Source: JBEKTW01 sp049515655
GTDB lineage: Bacteria > Bacteroidota > Ignavibacteria > UBA10030 > SZUA-254
Length of the DNA: 54,896 nt
Reading direction: 5' to 3'
Assembly: GCA_049515655.1 (NCBI GenBank)
Contig: JBEKTW010000023.1
Coordinates: 1 to 54,896, forward strand
This document shows, piece after piece, positions 34,987-44,600 of the stretch. The stretch's first letter is position 1; each line of letters starts with the position of its first letter. Both the position numbers and the translations under genes were made by a program. The notes under the pieces were generated by a model. That model was given only the letters and a program-made list of their open reading frames with translations, ran no database searches and had not been told where the DNA came from.

Positions 34987-35373
34987 ATGAAAAAGACTGG
35001 TCCTGAGCGACGTAGAAGGATCTTGATCGTGGAAGATAACGAGAAAAACATGTATCTGATGAGTTTTATTCTGACGAATAGCGGGCATGAAATCGTCAAA
35101 TGCTGTACTGGAGAGGAAGCGGTGGAAATCGCGGTAAAGGAGAAGCCGGACATGGTGATCATGGATATTCAGCTTCCGGGCATCGATGGTCTGGAAGCGA
35201 CGCGAAGGATCAGGGCCTCCGAGGGGGGTGGCAACCTTCCCATTGTTGCCGTTACCTCATATGCCATGACCGGGGATAAAGAAGGAGTTATGGCGGCGGG
35301 CTGCAACGGCTACATTGAAAAGCCGATCAATCCCGAAACGTTTATTGCCGAGATCCAGAAATATTTCAAATGA
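34987..35373 (+). CDS. CheY/DivK-like receiver
   Basis: 128 residues, receiver only. Acidic pair in LIVEDNEKN, acceptor Asp in MVIMDIQLPG, Thr in AVTSYAMTGD, Lys-Pro in IEKPINP. The ILIVEDNEKNMYL opening is typical of DivK-like single-domain regulators. The gene starts three bases after the kinase and ends 15 bases before the next hybrid kinase, so all three are probably cotranscribed. It likely carries phosphate from the upstream kinase to a partner. Confidence 0.9.
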   Translation: MKKTGPERRRRILIVEDNEKNMYLMSFILTNSGHEIVKCCTGEEAVEIAVKEKPDMVIMDIQLPGIDGLEATRRIRASEGGGNLPIVAVTSYAMTGDKEGVMAAGCNGYIEKPINPETFIAEIQKYFK

Positions 35374-35388
35374 TGCAAGGAGGCAAAA

Positions 35389-38300
35389 ATGAAAGTCCTT
35401 ATCGTTGACGACAATAAACAAAATCTGCTTCTGCTTGAAGCGATGCTGAAGGGAGGTGGGCACGAAGCGGTGCGCGCGCGGAACGGGATCGAGGCGCTGG
35501 AAATACTGGGCAGGGAAAAGGTTGACATGATCATATCCGATATCCTGATGCCGGGCATGGACGGCTTTATATTGTGCATGAAGTGCAAAGAGGATGAAAA
35601 GTTAAGAGCAATACCATTTATTTATGTGACCTCAAGTTATACGGAAGCAAAAGATGAAGAGTTCGGAAAGAGCCTTGGGGCTGAGGCGTTTATCGTCCGC
35701 CCCATAGAGCCGGAAGAGTTTCTTAAAAATATAAATGAAATATTTGGAAACAAGAACGAGAAAAAAGAGTTCGCTCCCGCTATACTCAAGGAAAAAGACG
35801 TCAGGTTTTTGGAAAAATACAGCGAAAGATTGGCGAGAAAGCTTGAGCATAAAGTTCTTGATCTGCAAAAGGAGATCACCGAGCGCAAGCGGGCGGAAGA
35901 GATGCTGCTGGAGAGCGAGGATCGGTATCGGACATTCTTCAACACGTCGAGGGACAGCGTGTTTATCACTTCCGTAGATGGAAACTGGATTGACATGAAT
36001 GATGCGGCTTTTGAATTATTCGGCTATTCAAGTCGAGAGGAACTAACGCACGTGAAGATCCCGAATCTTTACGCCAATGCAGAAGATCGTGCAAGACATA
36101 TCAAGATCATCGTACAACGTGGCTACACAAAGGATTATCCTGTTGATTTGCGTAAAAAGGATGGTGTGGTAATACATACACTTATAACATCAGGGGCGCG
36201 ACACGACGCAGATGGTCATGTAATAGAATTCATGGGAACGATCAAAGATATCACAGAGCGTAAGCGGGCGGAGGAGGAGCTAAAAAAGTCAGAAGGTAAG
36301 TTCCGGGCTATTTTCGATAACGCTAGCGACGGGATGTTTATTGTTGACCTGAAGGATCGAAAGTTCTTCATGTGTAATGCTAAGTGTGCAAAAATGCTGG
36401 GCTATACCCAAGAGGAGTTTTCGACTCTGGATATCGCCGATATACATCCCAGAGAGGACCTGCCTTTTGTAAACGAACAGATCGGGAAGTTTAGCAGAGG
36501 AGAAGAGGGTCTTCGCAGTGACATTAGATTCAAGCGAAAAGATGGAAGTAATTTTGTCGCGGATCTTCGCCCTGCCCTTCTAACAATTGCCGAGAAGAAA
36601 TATTTACTTATTAACTTTAATGACGTCACCGAGCGCAAGCGGGCGGAAGAGGAGTTGCAATTCAGAAATGTCATTTTGTCCACACAGCAGGAAGCATCGA
36701 TTGATGGAATCCTCGTGGTCGATGAAGACGCCAATATCGTCTCGTACAACCAACGGTTTGTAGACATGTGGGGTGTCCCGCTAGAGTTGGTCGAGAAGAA
36801 AGCCGACGAACCCGTTTTAGAGTTTGTTACGAACAAGACGGCGGATCCCCGGTCGTTTCTCCAGCGCGTTCAATACCTCTATGAGCACAAACGGGAAACA
36901 AGCCAGGATGAAATTGTTCTAAAGAACGGATTGATCTTTGACCGCTACTCGGCGCCGATGGTCGGATCGGACGATCGATATTATGGCCGCGTCTGGTATT
37001 TCGGCGACATCACCGAACGCAGGCGGGCGGAGGAAGAGCTGCGGCAACGCGAAGAAAAATACCGCAGTATCTTTGAGAATGTGCAGGATGCGTACTACGA
37101 GACATTGATCGACGGTACGATCCTCGAAGTCAGCCCTTCCATTGAGAACATGTCGAAAGGACAATATCATAGGAATGAGCTTATTGGAAAGTCGATGTAC
37201 GATTTCTATTCCGATGTTGACGAACGACAAACTTTCATATCAGCATTACGGAAAGGAGGAAGTGTTACAGATTTCGAAGTGACGCTTAAGAACGGCGATG
37301 GTTCATCGATTCCATGTTCCGTTTCGTCAAAGATCCAGTTCAACGCTCAAGGCAATCCGGAAAAAATCATAGGCAGCATGCGCGACATCACCAAGCGCAA
37401 GCGGGCGGAGGAAGAACTGAAAAAGAGCGAAGAGAAATATCGGGACCTGATAGATAACATGAATGAAGGAATCTTCATTGCTGACGAACAGATGGTGATT
37501 ACGTTTGCCAATAAAGCATTAGCCAATATTCACGGTTATGATAGCACCGATAAAATGCTCAACAGATATTTTACCGAGTTTATTGAACCCTCAATGAGAG
37601 ATGAAATGGGTCAGAACATCAAGAAGGAAATGCAATCCGGAGAACTTCCAGCTTTGCAGGTTATTCCTGTTATCAAGGCAGACGGCTCGTTGGCTTATGT
37701 TCAGGTCCGACCAAGCACAATTTATAAAGGAAAACAAATTGTGGGAACAATGGGTATCGTTCAGGACATCACCGAACGCAAACGAGCGGAGGAGGAACTG
37801 AAAAAAAGCGAAGCAAAATACAGAGATGTTTTTATGTGGGCGCCAGTCGGCATTTATCAATCCTCAATTGATGGGAAAATCATAACAGCAAATAAGACTT
37901 TAGCGGATATGCTTGGTTATGATCTCGTTGAAGATCTCATTAATCGGGACATGGCAAAGGACGTCTTTTGCAACGAAAAAGAACGCCAAAGGTTAGTCGA
38001 ACAATATGACACGGAAGGAGAGGGATCGATCGTGGACGCTGACATCCTTTGGAAAAAGAAAGACGGTACCCCAATTTGGATCATGCTCACCGCCCATGCT
38101 GTTAGAGACGGGAGCAATAAGACGGCTTATTACGAGGGATTCGTCCGCGACATTACTGAACGGAGGCAATCAGAGGAAAATATTCGGATGCTTTCCGGTG
38201 CTTTGGAACAAAGCCCTGCTTCTGTTGTTATAACCGATTTGGAGGGGAAGATAGAATATGTTAATCCGAAGTTTACGGAAATTACCGGTTACACTTTCCA

Positions 38301-39687
38301 GGAGGCGCTCGGTCAGAATCCACGCATACTGAAATCAGGTGATAAACCGGCTGAAGAGTACAAGCGACTATGGGAAACAATCACCTCAGATGAAGAATGG
38401 CGAGGAGAATTCCACAACAAGAAAAAAAACGGTGAGCTTTATTGGGAGTCCGCCTCGATCTCTCCGATCAAGGATGCATCCGGTAAGATAACTCGTTATC
38501 TCGCCGTGAAAGAAGATATCACAGAGCAGAAATCGCTTCAAACACAGCTCATGCGTGCGCAGCGTATGGAAAGCATTGGTACTCTCGCCAGCGGTGTAGC
38601 ACACGACCTAAACAACGTGCTGACTCCCATCATGCTTGGCATAGAAATTCTCGGGAAAGCAATGCCGGACGAACAAAGTCAAAAAATGCTTGAAGTATTA
38701 GCAACCAGTGCACACCGTGGCAGTGATATCGTAAAGCAAATCCTCGGCTTTGCCAGGGGAGCTGAAGGAGAAAACGTGCTTATCCAGGTTCGCCATATCA
38801 TCAACGAAATGACCAATATTATCAAGGAAACATTCCCGAAATCTATAACAATTAAAGCCGATGTTCCCAAGAAGATCTGGACGATTGTTGGTGACCCGAC
38901 AAATCTGCAACAGTTGATGTTGAACCTGTGCGTAAACGCACGAGATGCCATGCCGGATGGTGGAACCATCCGTATCAAAGCGGAAAACAAAATCATTGAC
39001 GAACATTATGCCACTATGAGCCTCGATGCGAAACCGGGTCGGTATCTTATGCTGAGCATAGAGGATGCGGGATGCGGCATGCCACCTGTCGTTTTGGAAC
39101 ATATCTTTGAGCCATTTTTTACCACCAAAGAAGTTGGTAGAGGGACAGGGCTTGGACTTTCCACAGTTCACGGTATTGTAAAAAGTCACGGTGGTTTCAT
39201 TAATGTGCATAGTGAAGTTGGTAAAGGAACAACATTCAAGATCTATTTACCTGCCGCGGAGGAGACTAGTGAGATTAAACCGAGCTCAGAAGAACTCCCA
39301 GAAATGTTTCTGGGTCACGGGGAGCTAATCATGGTTGTCGATGATGAAAGCTCAATCCAACAGATTACCAGACAAACGCTCGAAACCTATGGTTATCGGG
39401 TAATTACGGCATCGAATGGAGCAGAAGCCATTGCACATTACGCGTCGAGCAAAGAGGAAGTTGCTCTGGTGTTAATCGATATGATAATGCCTTATATGGA
39501 TGGACCAATGACGATTCGCGCCCTGCAGAGGATGAAGGCAAGTGCGAAGATTGTGGGGACGAGCGGTGATTCGGGGCGGGATGGTGCCGTTATGGCATCG
39601 ATCCCCGGAGTGCATGCGTTCTTGAAAAAGCCGTATACGGCCGAGAAGTTACTGAAGACCATGCACGATGTCCTGAATGAAGAATAG
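35389..39687 (+). CDS. REC-PAS(7)-hybrid histidine kinase-REC
   Basis: 1432 residues, soluble. N-terminal receiver (1-125, Asp51 in IISDILMPG), a coiled linker (130-172), seven PAS domains of about 125 residues each (172-1045), HisKA with His1072 (SGVAHDLNNVL), HATPase_c (NARDAMPDGG, DAGCGMP, GRGTGLGLS) and a C-terminal receiver (about 1310-1432, Asp in LIDMIMPYMDG, Lys-Pro in LKKPYTAEKLL). Being receiver-controlled at one end and phosphate-accepting at the other, it can act as a relay hub. PAS domain 2 is nearly identical to PAS 3 of the kinase at 47970, and the two proteins share their C-terminal receiver, so they are recent paralogues. AAGGAGG precedes the ATG. Confidence 0.93.
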   Translation: MKVLIVDDNKQNLLLLEAMLKGGGHEAVRARNGIEALEILGREKVDMIISDILMPGMDGFILCMKCKEDEKLRAIPFIYVTSSYTEAKDEEFGKSLGAEAFIVRPIEPEEFLKNINEIFGNKNEKKEFAPAILKEKDVRFLEKYSERLARKLEHKVLDLQKEITERKRAEEMLLESEDRYRTFFNTSRDSVFITSVDGNWIDMNDAAFELFGYSSREELTHVKIPNLYANAEDRARHIKIIVQRGYTKDYPVDLRKKDGVVIHTLITSGARHDADGHVIEFMGTIKDITERKRAEEELKKSEGKFRAIFDNASDGMFIVDLKDRKFFMCNAKCAKMLGYTQEEFSTLDIADIHPREDLPFVNEQIGKFSRGEEGLRSDIRFKRKDGSNFVADLRPALLTIAEKKYLLINFNDVTERKRAEEELQFRNVILSTQQEASIDGILVVDEDANIVSYNQRFVDMWGVPLELVEKKADEPVLEFVTNKTADPRSFLQRVQYLYEHKRETSQDEIVLKNGLIFDRYSAPMVGSDDRYYGRVWYFGDITERRRAEEELRQREEKYRSIFENVQDAYYETLIDGTILEVSPSIENMSKGQYHRNELIGKSMYDFYSDVDERQTFISALRKGGSVTDFEVTLKNGDGSSIPCSVSSKIQFNAQGNPEKIIGSMRDITKRKRAEEELKKSEEKYRDLIDNMNEGIFIADEQMVITFANKALANIHGYDSTDKMLNRYFTEFIEPSMRDEMGQNIKKEMQSGELPALQVIPVIKADGSLAYVQVRPSTIYKGKQIVGTMGIVQDITERKRAEEELKKSEAKYRDVFMWAPVGIYQSSIDGKIITANKTLADMLGYDLVEDLINRDMAKDVFCNEKERQRLVEQYDTEGEGSIVDADILWKKKDGTPIWIMLTAHAVRDGSNKTAYYEGFVRDITERRQSEENIRMLSGALEQSPASVVITDLEGKIEYVNPKFTEITGYTFQEALGQNPRILKSGDKPAEEYKRLWETITSDEEWRGEFHNKKKNGELYWESASISPIKDASGKITRYLAVKEDITEQKSLQTQLMRAQRMESIGTLASGVAHDLNNVLTPIMLGIEILGKAMPDEQSQKMLEVLATSAHRGSDIVKQILGFARGAEGENVLIQVRHIINEMTNIIKETFPKSITIKADVPKKIWTIVGDPTNLQQLMLNLCVNARDAMPDGGTIRIKAENKIIDEHYATMSLDAKPGRYLMLSIEDAGCGMPPVVLEHIFEPFFTTKEVGRGTGLGLSTVHGIVKSHGGFINVHSEVGKGTTFKIYLPAAEETSEIKPSSEELPEMFLGHGELIMVVDDESSIQQITRQTLETYGYRVITASNGAEAIAHYASSKEEVALVLIDMIMPYMDGPMTIRALQRMKASAKIVGTSGDSGRDGAVMASIPGVHAFLKKPYTAEKLLKTMHDVLNEE

Positions 39688-39786
39688 AATTGTCGCTCAG
39701 GGGGACTAGGTTGTGGGTTTCGACGAAAACCAGGTTACTGGGGAGGGGCGTATCCTGTATTTGTATCATGAAAGGACGATACTTCA

Positions 39787-40302
39787 ATGGCAAGCGAATA
39801 CCTCAAACGAGCCGGCACATATGTTCTTCGGAATAATTTCGATGCCGCGGAGGATGAACGCAAGCGGGCAGCTGAGGAAGCAAGCCGCATGGTGACAGTG
39901 CTGCGCGACTCGAACGACGCGATCATCATCCAGGATTTTGAGGGACGGATCACCGCCTGGAACCGCGGCGCCGAACGGATGTTCGGCTACAGCGAGGAAG
40001 AGGCGCTCCGGATGACCATTTGGCAACAGGCCCCCCGCAACAAAGCGGCAGAGCAAAAAGATTTAGTCGTCCTCGATATCCGAATGCCGGAGTTAAACGG
40101 TATTGAAGTTCTTAAAAGAATCAAAGAGAGTAGATATCGAACGAAAGTCTGTATTCTGACAAACCATTCATATCCACGATACAAAGAAAGGTGTCTTGCC
40201 GAAGGTTCAGAATACTTCTTCGATAATGATAAAGATTTCGAGCAGATCGCCTCGATGATTGCCGATTTGGCGCAACCACATTTGGCAGAGACCCATGACT
40301 AA
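39787..40302 (+). CDS. Chimeric ORF: TPR-like head, PAS piece, half receiver
   Basis: 171 residues from three sources. Residues 1-21 (MASEYLKRAGTYVLRNNFDAA) match the start of the protein at 52237. Residues 22-93 match the first PAS domain of the kinase at 33394 (SRMVTV.RDSNDAI...AEQKD) and stop before its last strands. Residues 94-171 are the second half of a receiver (LVVLDIRMPELNG...YFFDNDKDF): the acceptor Asp is kept, but the N-terminal acidic pair is gone and the usual Lys is Asn. The first join lies in GCCGCGGA, present in both parents. Probably unable to be phosphorylated. Its stop overlaps the CheW start, so translating it may still drive the operon. AAAGGA lies about ten bases before the ATG. 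Confidence 0.75.
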   Translation: MASEYLKRAGTYVLRNNFDAAEDERKRAAEEASRMVTVLRDSNDAIIIQDFEGRITAWNRGAERMFGYSEEEALRMTIWQQAPRNKAAEQKDLVVLDIRMPELNGIEVLKRIKESRYRTKVCILTNHSYPRYKERCLAEGSEYFFDNDKDFEQIASMIADLAQPHLAETHD

Positions 40303-40774
40303 TCTGCCGCGGACAGATCGGAACTACATTGTAGTGTTTGTTTTGGAAGAGCCCCGCTATGCTTTGCCTTTGTCCGTTGTGGAGCGAATCGTTCGCGCCG
40401 TCGAAATCACGCCTCTGCCGAAAGCACCTGAGATTATTTTAGGCGTGATCAATATGCAGGGGGAGATTATTCCGGTGGTGGACGTACGCAAACGCTTCCG
40501 TCTGCCAACGCGTGAAATGAAACCGGACGACCGCTTCATCATCGCGAACACAGCAAGGCGGCTCGTTGCGCTGGTGGTTGATTGGGTTGTTGGCGTCCAC
40601 GAGCTTACGGAGCGTGAAATGGTAAGCGCAAAGCAGGCCCTTCCCTTTGCTCAATACCTTAAAGGGGTCGCCAAACTGGAGGACAACCTAGTGCTTATAC
40701 ACGATCTCGATCAATTTCTTTCTCTTGACGAAGAGCGGGTTTTGGATACCGCCCTTGCCAAAGGCGCCCAATGA
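40295..40774 (+). CDS. cheW: CheW-like coupling protein (WspB position)
   Basis: 159 residues from the ATG at 40295, which overlaps the stop of the chimeric ORF; the frame extends to 40259 but lacks a better start. CheW fold throughout (YIVVFVLEEPRYALPLSVVERI, GVINMQGEIIPVVDVRKRF). CheW links chemoreceptors to CheA. It is the first of two CheW genes on either side of cheR, as in Wsp operons. Its stop shares ATGA with the cheR start. Confidence 0.92.
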   Translation: MTNLPRTDRNYIVVFVLEEPRYALPLSVVERIVRAVEITPLPKAPEIILGVINMQGEIIPVVDVRKRFRLPTREMKPDDRFIIANTARRLVALVVDWVVGVHELTEREMVSAKQALPFAQYLKGVAKLEDNLVLIHDLDQFLSLDEERVLDTALAKGAQ

Positions 40775-42264
40775 AGCACACCCTCCATCCGAGCCTGTTG
40801 TCGCAACTGAGCGACCTTATCGCGGCCAAAACCGCTTTGCACTTTCCCCCGGAGCGGTGGGATGATTTGGAACAAAAAGCCGGTTCCGCGGCCAAAGAAT
40901 TCGGATTTACCGACAAAGAAGAGTTTATACAATGGCTGTTTTCTTCGCCGTTGACCACCGGTCAGATGGATATTCTGGCGAGCCACCTTACCATCCACGA
41001 AACTTATTTCTGGCGCGAGCCGCAGGTTTTCGAGGCCCTGGTCGCGCAGGTCCTGCCTGCGCTCGTGCGCTCGCGGCAAAACAGCGGCAGGCACATAAGA
41101 ATCTGGAGCGCGGGCTGCGCCACCGGCGAGGAACCTTATTCCATCGCGATCGCGCTTCACAGGGTTATACCTGCCTTGAAAGATTGGAATATCACCATTC
41201 TGGCCACGGACATAAATCCCCGGATTCTGCGCAAGTCCATGGCCGGCGTCTACAGTAAATGGTCGTTCCGTAACGCACCGCCCTGGCTTACAGAAGGTTA
41301 CTTCCATTGCAAAAAGGACGGGGTGTTTGAGATTCTACCGGAAATCCGGGAGATGGTCACCTTTGCCTACCTGAACCTGGCGCTAGACAATTATCCTTCT
41401 TCACTGAACAACACGAACGCTATGGACATCATCTTTTGCCGGAATGTGCTCATGTATTTTGCGCCGGAGCGCGCCAGGCAAGTCGGGCGGGGCCTTTTTC
41501 GCTCTCTCACGGATGGCGGATGGCTGATGGTCGGCGCCAGCGAACTTTCCCAATTTCTCTTCCCACAATTTGCGTCAGTCCAATTTCCCGGCGCAATTGC
41601 CTACCGGAAGGAAACTCCGGGGTCTCCTTTGCTAACTGATTTCCCGTATGAGGCGCTCTCTTTTCAAAAGACAACAGATCAGCCGCCAGTGAAGTCACCT
41701 GCCTGGGTTGAACAGACTGCGCCGCCATTCCAATTCCATGAAGATGAAAAGGCTTTGATACCCGGGAACGAATCACTGCTCCGGAATGAATATGCCGCTG
41801 TTTTGGAACAACCTGCACAGGCAACCGGTCTGGAGACTATCGAGAAAACACCAGAAGAAACAGTGCAATCCAAAGCCCTTTTGATCCGGGCGCTTGCAGA
41901 CCAGGGCAAACTCCCGGAAGCATTGGGCTTGTGCGAAGAAGCCCTGACTTCTGAGAAACTTGATCCTGGTTTACATTTTCTGCGCGCAATCATTCTTCAG
42001 GAGCTGAACAGAGTCGATGAGGCGGGCGTTTCATTGAAACGGACGCTTTATCTTGACCAGAATTTCGTTCTGGCGCACTTTGCACTGGGCAACATAGTGC
42101 TGCGGCAAGGTAAAGCGTCGGCGGCAAAAAAACATTTCGAGAACGTGCTTACGCTTCTAAAAGAGTGTAAACCAGAGGAAATACTGCCCGAATCCGAGGG
42201 CTTGACAGCCGGAAGATTCAGGGAAATTATTCAGGCCACCATGGAAACCGGAGCAATGGCATGA
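40771..42264 (+). CDS. cheR: CheR methyltransferase with C-terminal TPR (WspC-like)
   Basis: 497 residues. CheR N-terminal helical domain (about 1-75), then the SAM-binding domain with WSAGCATGEEPYSIAIAL (about 110-127) and a conserved IIFCRNVLMYF motif. A linker (290-365) leads to two or more TPR-like repeats (about 365-480: ALIRALADQGKLPEALGLCEEAL, HFLRAIILQELNRVDEAG). CheR methylates receptor glutamates with S-adenosylmethionine. A TPR tail is a feature of WspC and related alternative-system methyltransferases. Both ends overlap neighbours by ATGA, indicating tight coupling with the two cheW genes. Confidence 0.94.
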   Translation: MKHTLHPSLLSQLSDLIAAKTALHFPPERWDDLEQKAGSAAKEFGFTDKEEFIQWLFSSPLTTGQMDILASHLTIHETYFWREPQVFEALVAQVLPALVRSRQNSGRHIRIWSAGCATGEEPYSIAIALHRVIPALKDWNITILATDINPRILRKSMAGVYSKWSFRNAPPWLTEGYFHCKKDGVFEILPEIREMVTFAYLNLALDNYPSSLNNTNAMDIIFCRNVLMYFAPERARQVGRGLFRSLTDGGWLMVGASELSQFLFPQFASVQFPGAIAYRKETPGSPLLTDFPYEALSFQKTTDQPPVKSPAWVEQTAPPFQFHEDEKALIPGNESLLRNEYAAVLEQPAQATGLETIEKTPEETVQSKALLIRALADQGKLPEALGLCEEALTSEKLDPGLHFLRAIILQELNRVDEAGVSLKRTLYLDQNFVLAHFALGNIVLRQGKASAAKKHFENVLTLLKECKPEEILPESEGLTAGRFREIIQATMETGAMA

Positions 42265-42812
42265 AGCAGGAACCAATGACCCAAACTCCAGCCGCCATCC
42301 TTAAAGCGCGCGCTCGCCTCCTGGCGCAGGAGCCGAAGATGGCCGCTGTGACGGGAATGTTCCTCGAAATCATCGAGTTCCACCTGGCGTCCGAAACCTA
42401 CGGGATCGAAGCTATGTTTGTCCGCGAAATCCATCCGCTCAAGGATTTAACGCCGCTGCCGGGCGTGCCGCCTTTTGTGCTCGGTATTGCCAACGTGCGC
42501 GGGCAGATACTTTCGGTGGTTGATCTCAAGAAATTCTTTAATCTGCCGGACAAGGGCTTGGGGGAGCTCAACAAGGTAATCATTCTGCGCAACAGCCGGA
42601 TGGAGTTCGGGATTCTTGCCGATGCCATACTCGGGACCCGTTCGGTGCCGCTTGACGCGATTCAGACGCCGCCCGCTACCGTCACCGGGATTGGAGCGGA
42701 ATATTTGAAGGGAGTCACTGGAGAGCGTGTAATTCTGCTCGATGCGCAGAAGATATTGGATGATGGGAAAATGATCGTGAACGAATTGTTTTCTAATGAT
42801 GAAAAAGGATAG
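42261..42812 (+). CDS. cheW: CheW-like coupling protein (WspD position)
   Basis: 183 residues. An N-terminal extension of about 35 residues precedes the CheW domain (IEFHLASETYGIEAMFVREI, GIANVRGQILSVVDLKKFF, VTGERVILLDAQKIL). The extension is typical of WspD-type second CheW proteins. Its ATG overlaps the cheR stop. Two CheW proteins on either side of CheR is a hallmark of Wsp-type systems, where they bind different partners in the array. Confidence 0.92.
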   Translation: MKQEPMTQTPAAILKARARLLAQEPKMAAVTGMFLEIIEFHLASETYGIEAMFVREIHPLKDLTPLPGVPPFVLGIANVRGQILSVVDLKKFFNLPDKGLGELNKVIILRNSRMEFGILADAILGTRSVPLDAIQTPPATVTGIGAEYLKGVTGERVILLDAQKILDDGKMIVNELFSNDEKG

Positions 42813-42857
42813 ATGTGTAGCACGGTACACTAATCTTAACAGAAGGAGAAACATAAC

Positions 42858-44585
42858 ATGAAATGGTCTGTTGGAGTTAAAATCGGAGCGGGTTTTGTGC
42901 TGGCAGTGGTGGTCATGGCGGTCATCGGGATAAGTTCATATTCTGCAATAAACAGGCTGATTGATTCCGACAACTGGCGGAAGCACAGCTATGAAGTGAT
43001 AAATGAATTAACTAACGTTTTGTCTTTAATGAAGGATGCAGAAACCGGACAGCGCGGCTTTGTTATTACGAGCGAAGACCGTTATCTCGAACCTTATTAC
43101 AAAGCGACACCCCAAATAGACTCTTGTATTAAAAACCTTCAGAAATTGACCGTGGACAACCCAGCCCAGCAGCAACGTGTTGCCGACCTGAAGGCGAGGA
43201 CGGCCGAGAAATTCAACGAATTGGGCGAGACGATTGCTTTGCGTAAGGAGAAGGGCTTTGAAAATGCCCGTCAGGTCATCCTGACCGATAAGGGCAAGAA
43301 AGTCATGGACGAGATTCGGGCTATCATTGGCGAAATGGAAAATGAAGAGAATACGCTGTTGAAGCAGCGTTCCAGCCAAGTGGATGCCAGCACGGTTTCT
43401 GCCAAGAACGTCATTGTATGGGGTATGCTCGTAGCGGTCGTGCTGTCGGCGCTTACAGGCTTTATGATAAGCCGTAACATCGCCAAGCCGCTAAGCCAAC
43501 TCACCGACACGGCGGAAAAAATCGCTGCAGGCGACCTGAACGTCACACTGGCTACCGAAAAACGACTGGACGAAGTCGGCCTTTTGACTCAATCGTTCTC
43601 CCGTATGGTTAAATCATTACGCGACATGGCTGGTGTAGCCGAGCGGATCGCTGCAGGTGATTTGCGGGATGAGATCAAACCCCAATCGGAAAAAGATCAA
43701 TTGGGCAACTCTTTTGCACAGATGACCGAGAATCTTCGCCGTTCAACAACAGATATTTCCGAAGCGGTCAATCTGCTCGGCTCCTCTGCGAGCGAAATCC
43801 TCGCCGCTGCCACGCAAGTTGCCTCCGGAACCGCCGAAACCGCTACATCGATCAGTGAAACCACAACAACAGTCGAAGAAGTTCGGCATGCTGCGCAACT
43901 CTCTTCCCAAAAAGCAAAAGCAGTTTCTGATAACGCGCAAAATGTTGCCCGGATCTCTCAGTCTGGCCAGAAGGCTGTCGATGAGACGGCCGCTGGCATG
44001 CTTCACATCCGCGAGCAGATGGACTCCATCGCACAAACCACTGTCCGCCTGAGCGAGCAGGGCCAGTCCATAGGCGGCATTATCGCCTCCGTCACCGACA
44101 TTGCCGATCAATCCAACCTTCTTGCGGTCAATGCCGCCATTGAAGCCACCAGGGCCGGGGACCAAGGCAAGGCATTCGCCGTTGTAGCGCAGGAGATCAA
44201 AAGCCTTGCCGAGCAGTCGAAGCAGGCCACCGCGCAGGTGCGCGCTATCTTGAACGAAGTGCAAAAGGCGACAAGCGCCGCGGTGATGGCGACGGAACAA
44301 GGGAGTAAGGCAGTAGAGACAGGAGTCAAACAGTCGGCGCAGGCTGGGGAGGCTATTCGAGAACTGGCGGAGACCAGCAAAGAGGCGACCCAGGCGTCAA
44401 GTCAGATAGTGGCATCGAGTCAGCAGCAAGCCGTGGGAATGGATCAGATTGCGATCGCGATGGAGAACATCAACCAGGCGGGCGCCCAGAATGCGGCGAG
44501 TATGAAGCAGGCGGAAACCGCGGCCAGGAACCTGCACGAGTTGGGACAGAAACTCAGGGGGTTGGTGGAGAAGTTTAAAACGTAG
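42858..44585 (+). CDS. Methyl-accepting chemotaxis protein with CHASE3 sensor
   Basis: 575 residues. Membrane helix 1 (about 8-30), a periplasmic CHASE3-type four-helix region (about 35-185: VLSLMKDAETGQRGFVITSE), helix 2 (about 188-210), two HAMP-like segments (about 210-310), and the signalling coiled coil with its conserved hairpin tip (SVTDIADQSNLLAVNAAIEA, about 410-430). No CheR-binding pentapeptide is at the C-terminus, so methylation probably relies on the TPR-bearing CheR. GGAG precedes the ATG. It takes the WspA role but lies after the second cheW instead of first in the operon. Confidence 0.94.
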   Translation: MKWSVGVKIGAGFVLAVVVMAVIGISSYSAINRLIDSDNWRKHSYEVINELTNVLSLMKDAETGQRGFVITSEDRYLEPYYKATPQIDSCIKNLQKLTVDNPAQQQRVADLKARTAEKFNELGETIALRKEKGFENARQVILTDKGKKVMDEIRAIIGEMENEENTLLKQRSSQVDASTVSAKNVIVWGMLVAVVLSALTGFMISRNIAKPLSQLTDTAEKIAAGDLNVTLATEKRLDEVGLLTQSFSRMVKSLRDMAGVAERIAAGDLRDEIKPQSEKDQLGNSFAQMTENLRRSTTDISEAVNLLGSSASEILAAATQVASGTAETATSISETTTTVEEVRHAAQLSSQKAKAVSDNAQNVARISQSGQKAVDETAAGMLHIREQMDSIAQTTVRLSEQGQSIGGIIASVTDIADQSNLLAVNAAIEATRAGDQGKAFAVVAQEIKSLAEQSKQATAQVRAILNEVQKATSAAVMATEQGSKAVETGVKQSAQAGEAIRELAETSKEATQASSQIVASSQQQAVGMDQIAIAMENINQAGAQNAASMKQAETAARNLHELGQKLRGLVEKFKT

Positions 44586-44600
44586 AAGCGGTAATACATA

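Noticed and set aside
39787..40302. The chimeric ORF considered as an ordinary PAS-REC protein
   Set aside because: Both the PAS and the receiver are cut in mid-domain, and each part matches a different neighbouring gene.
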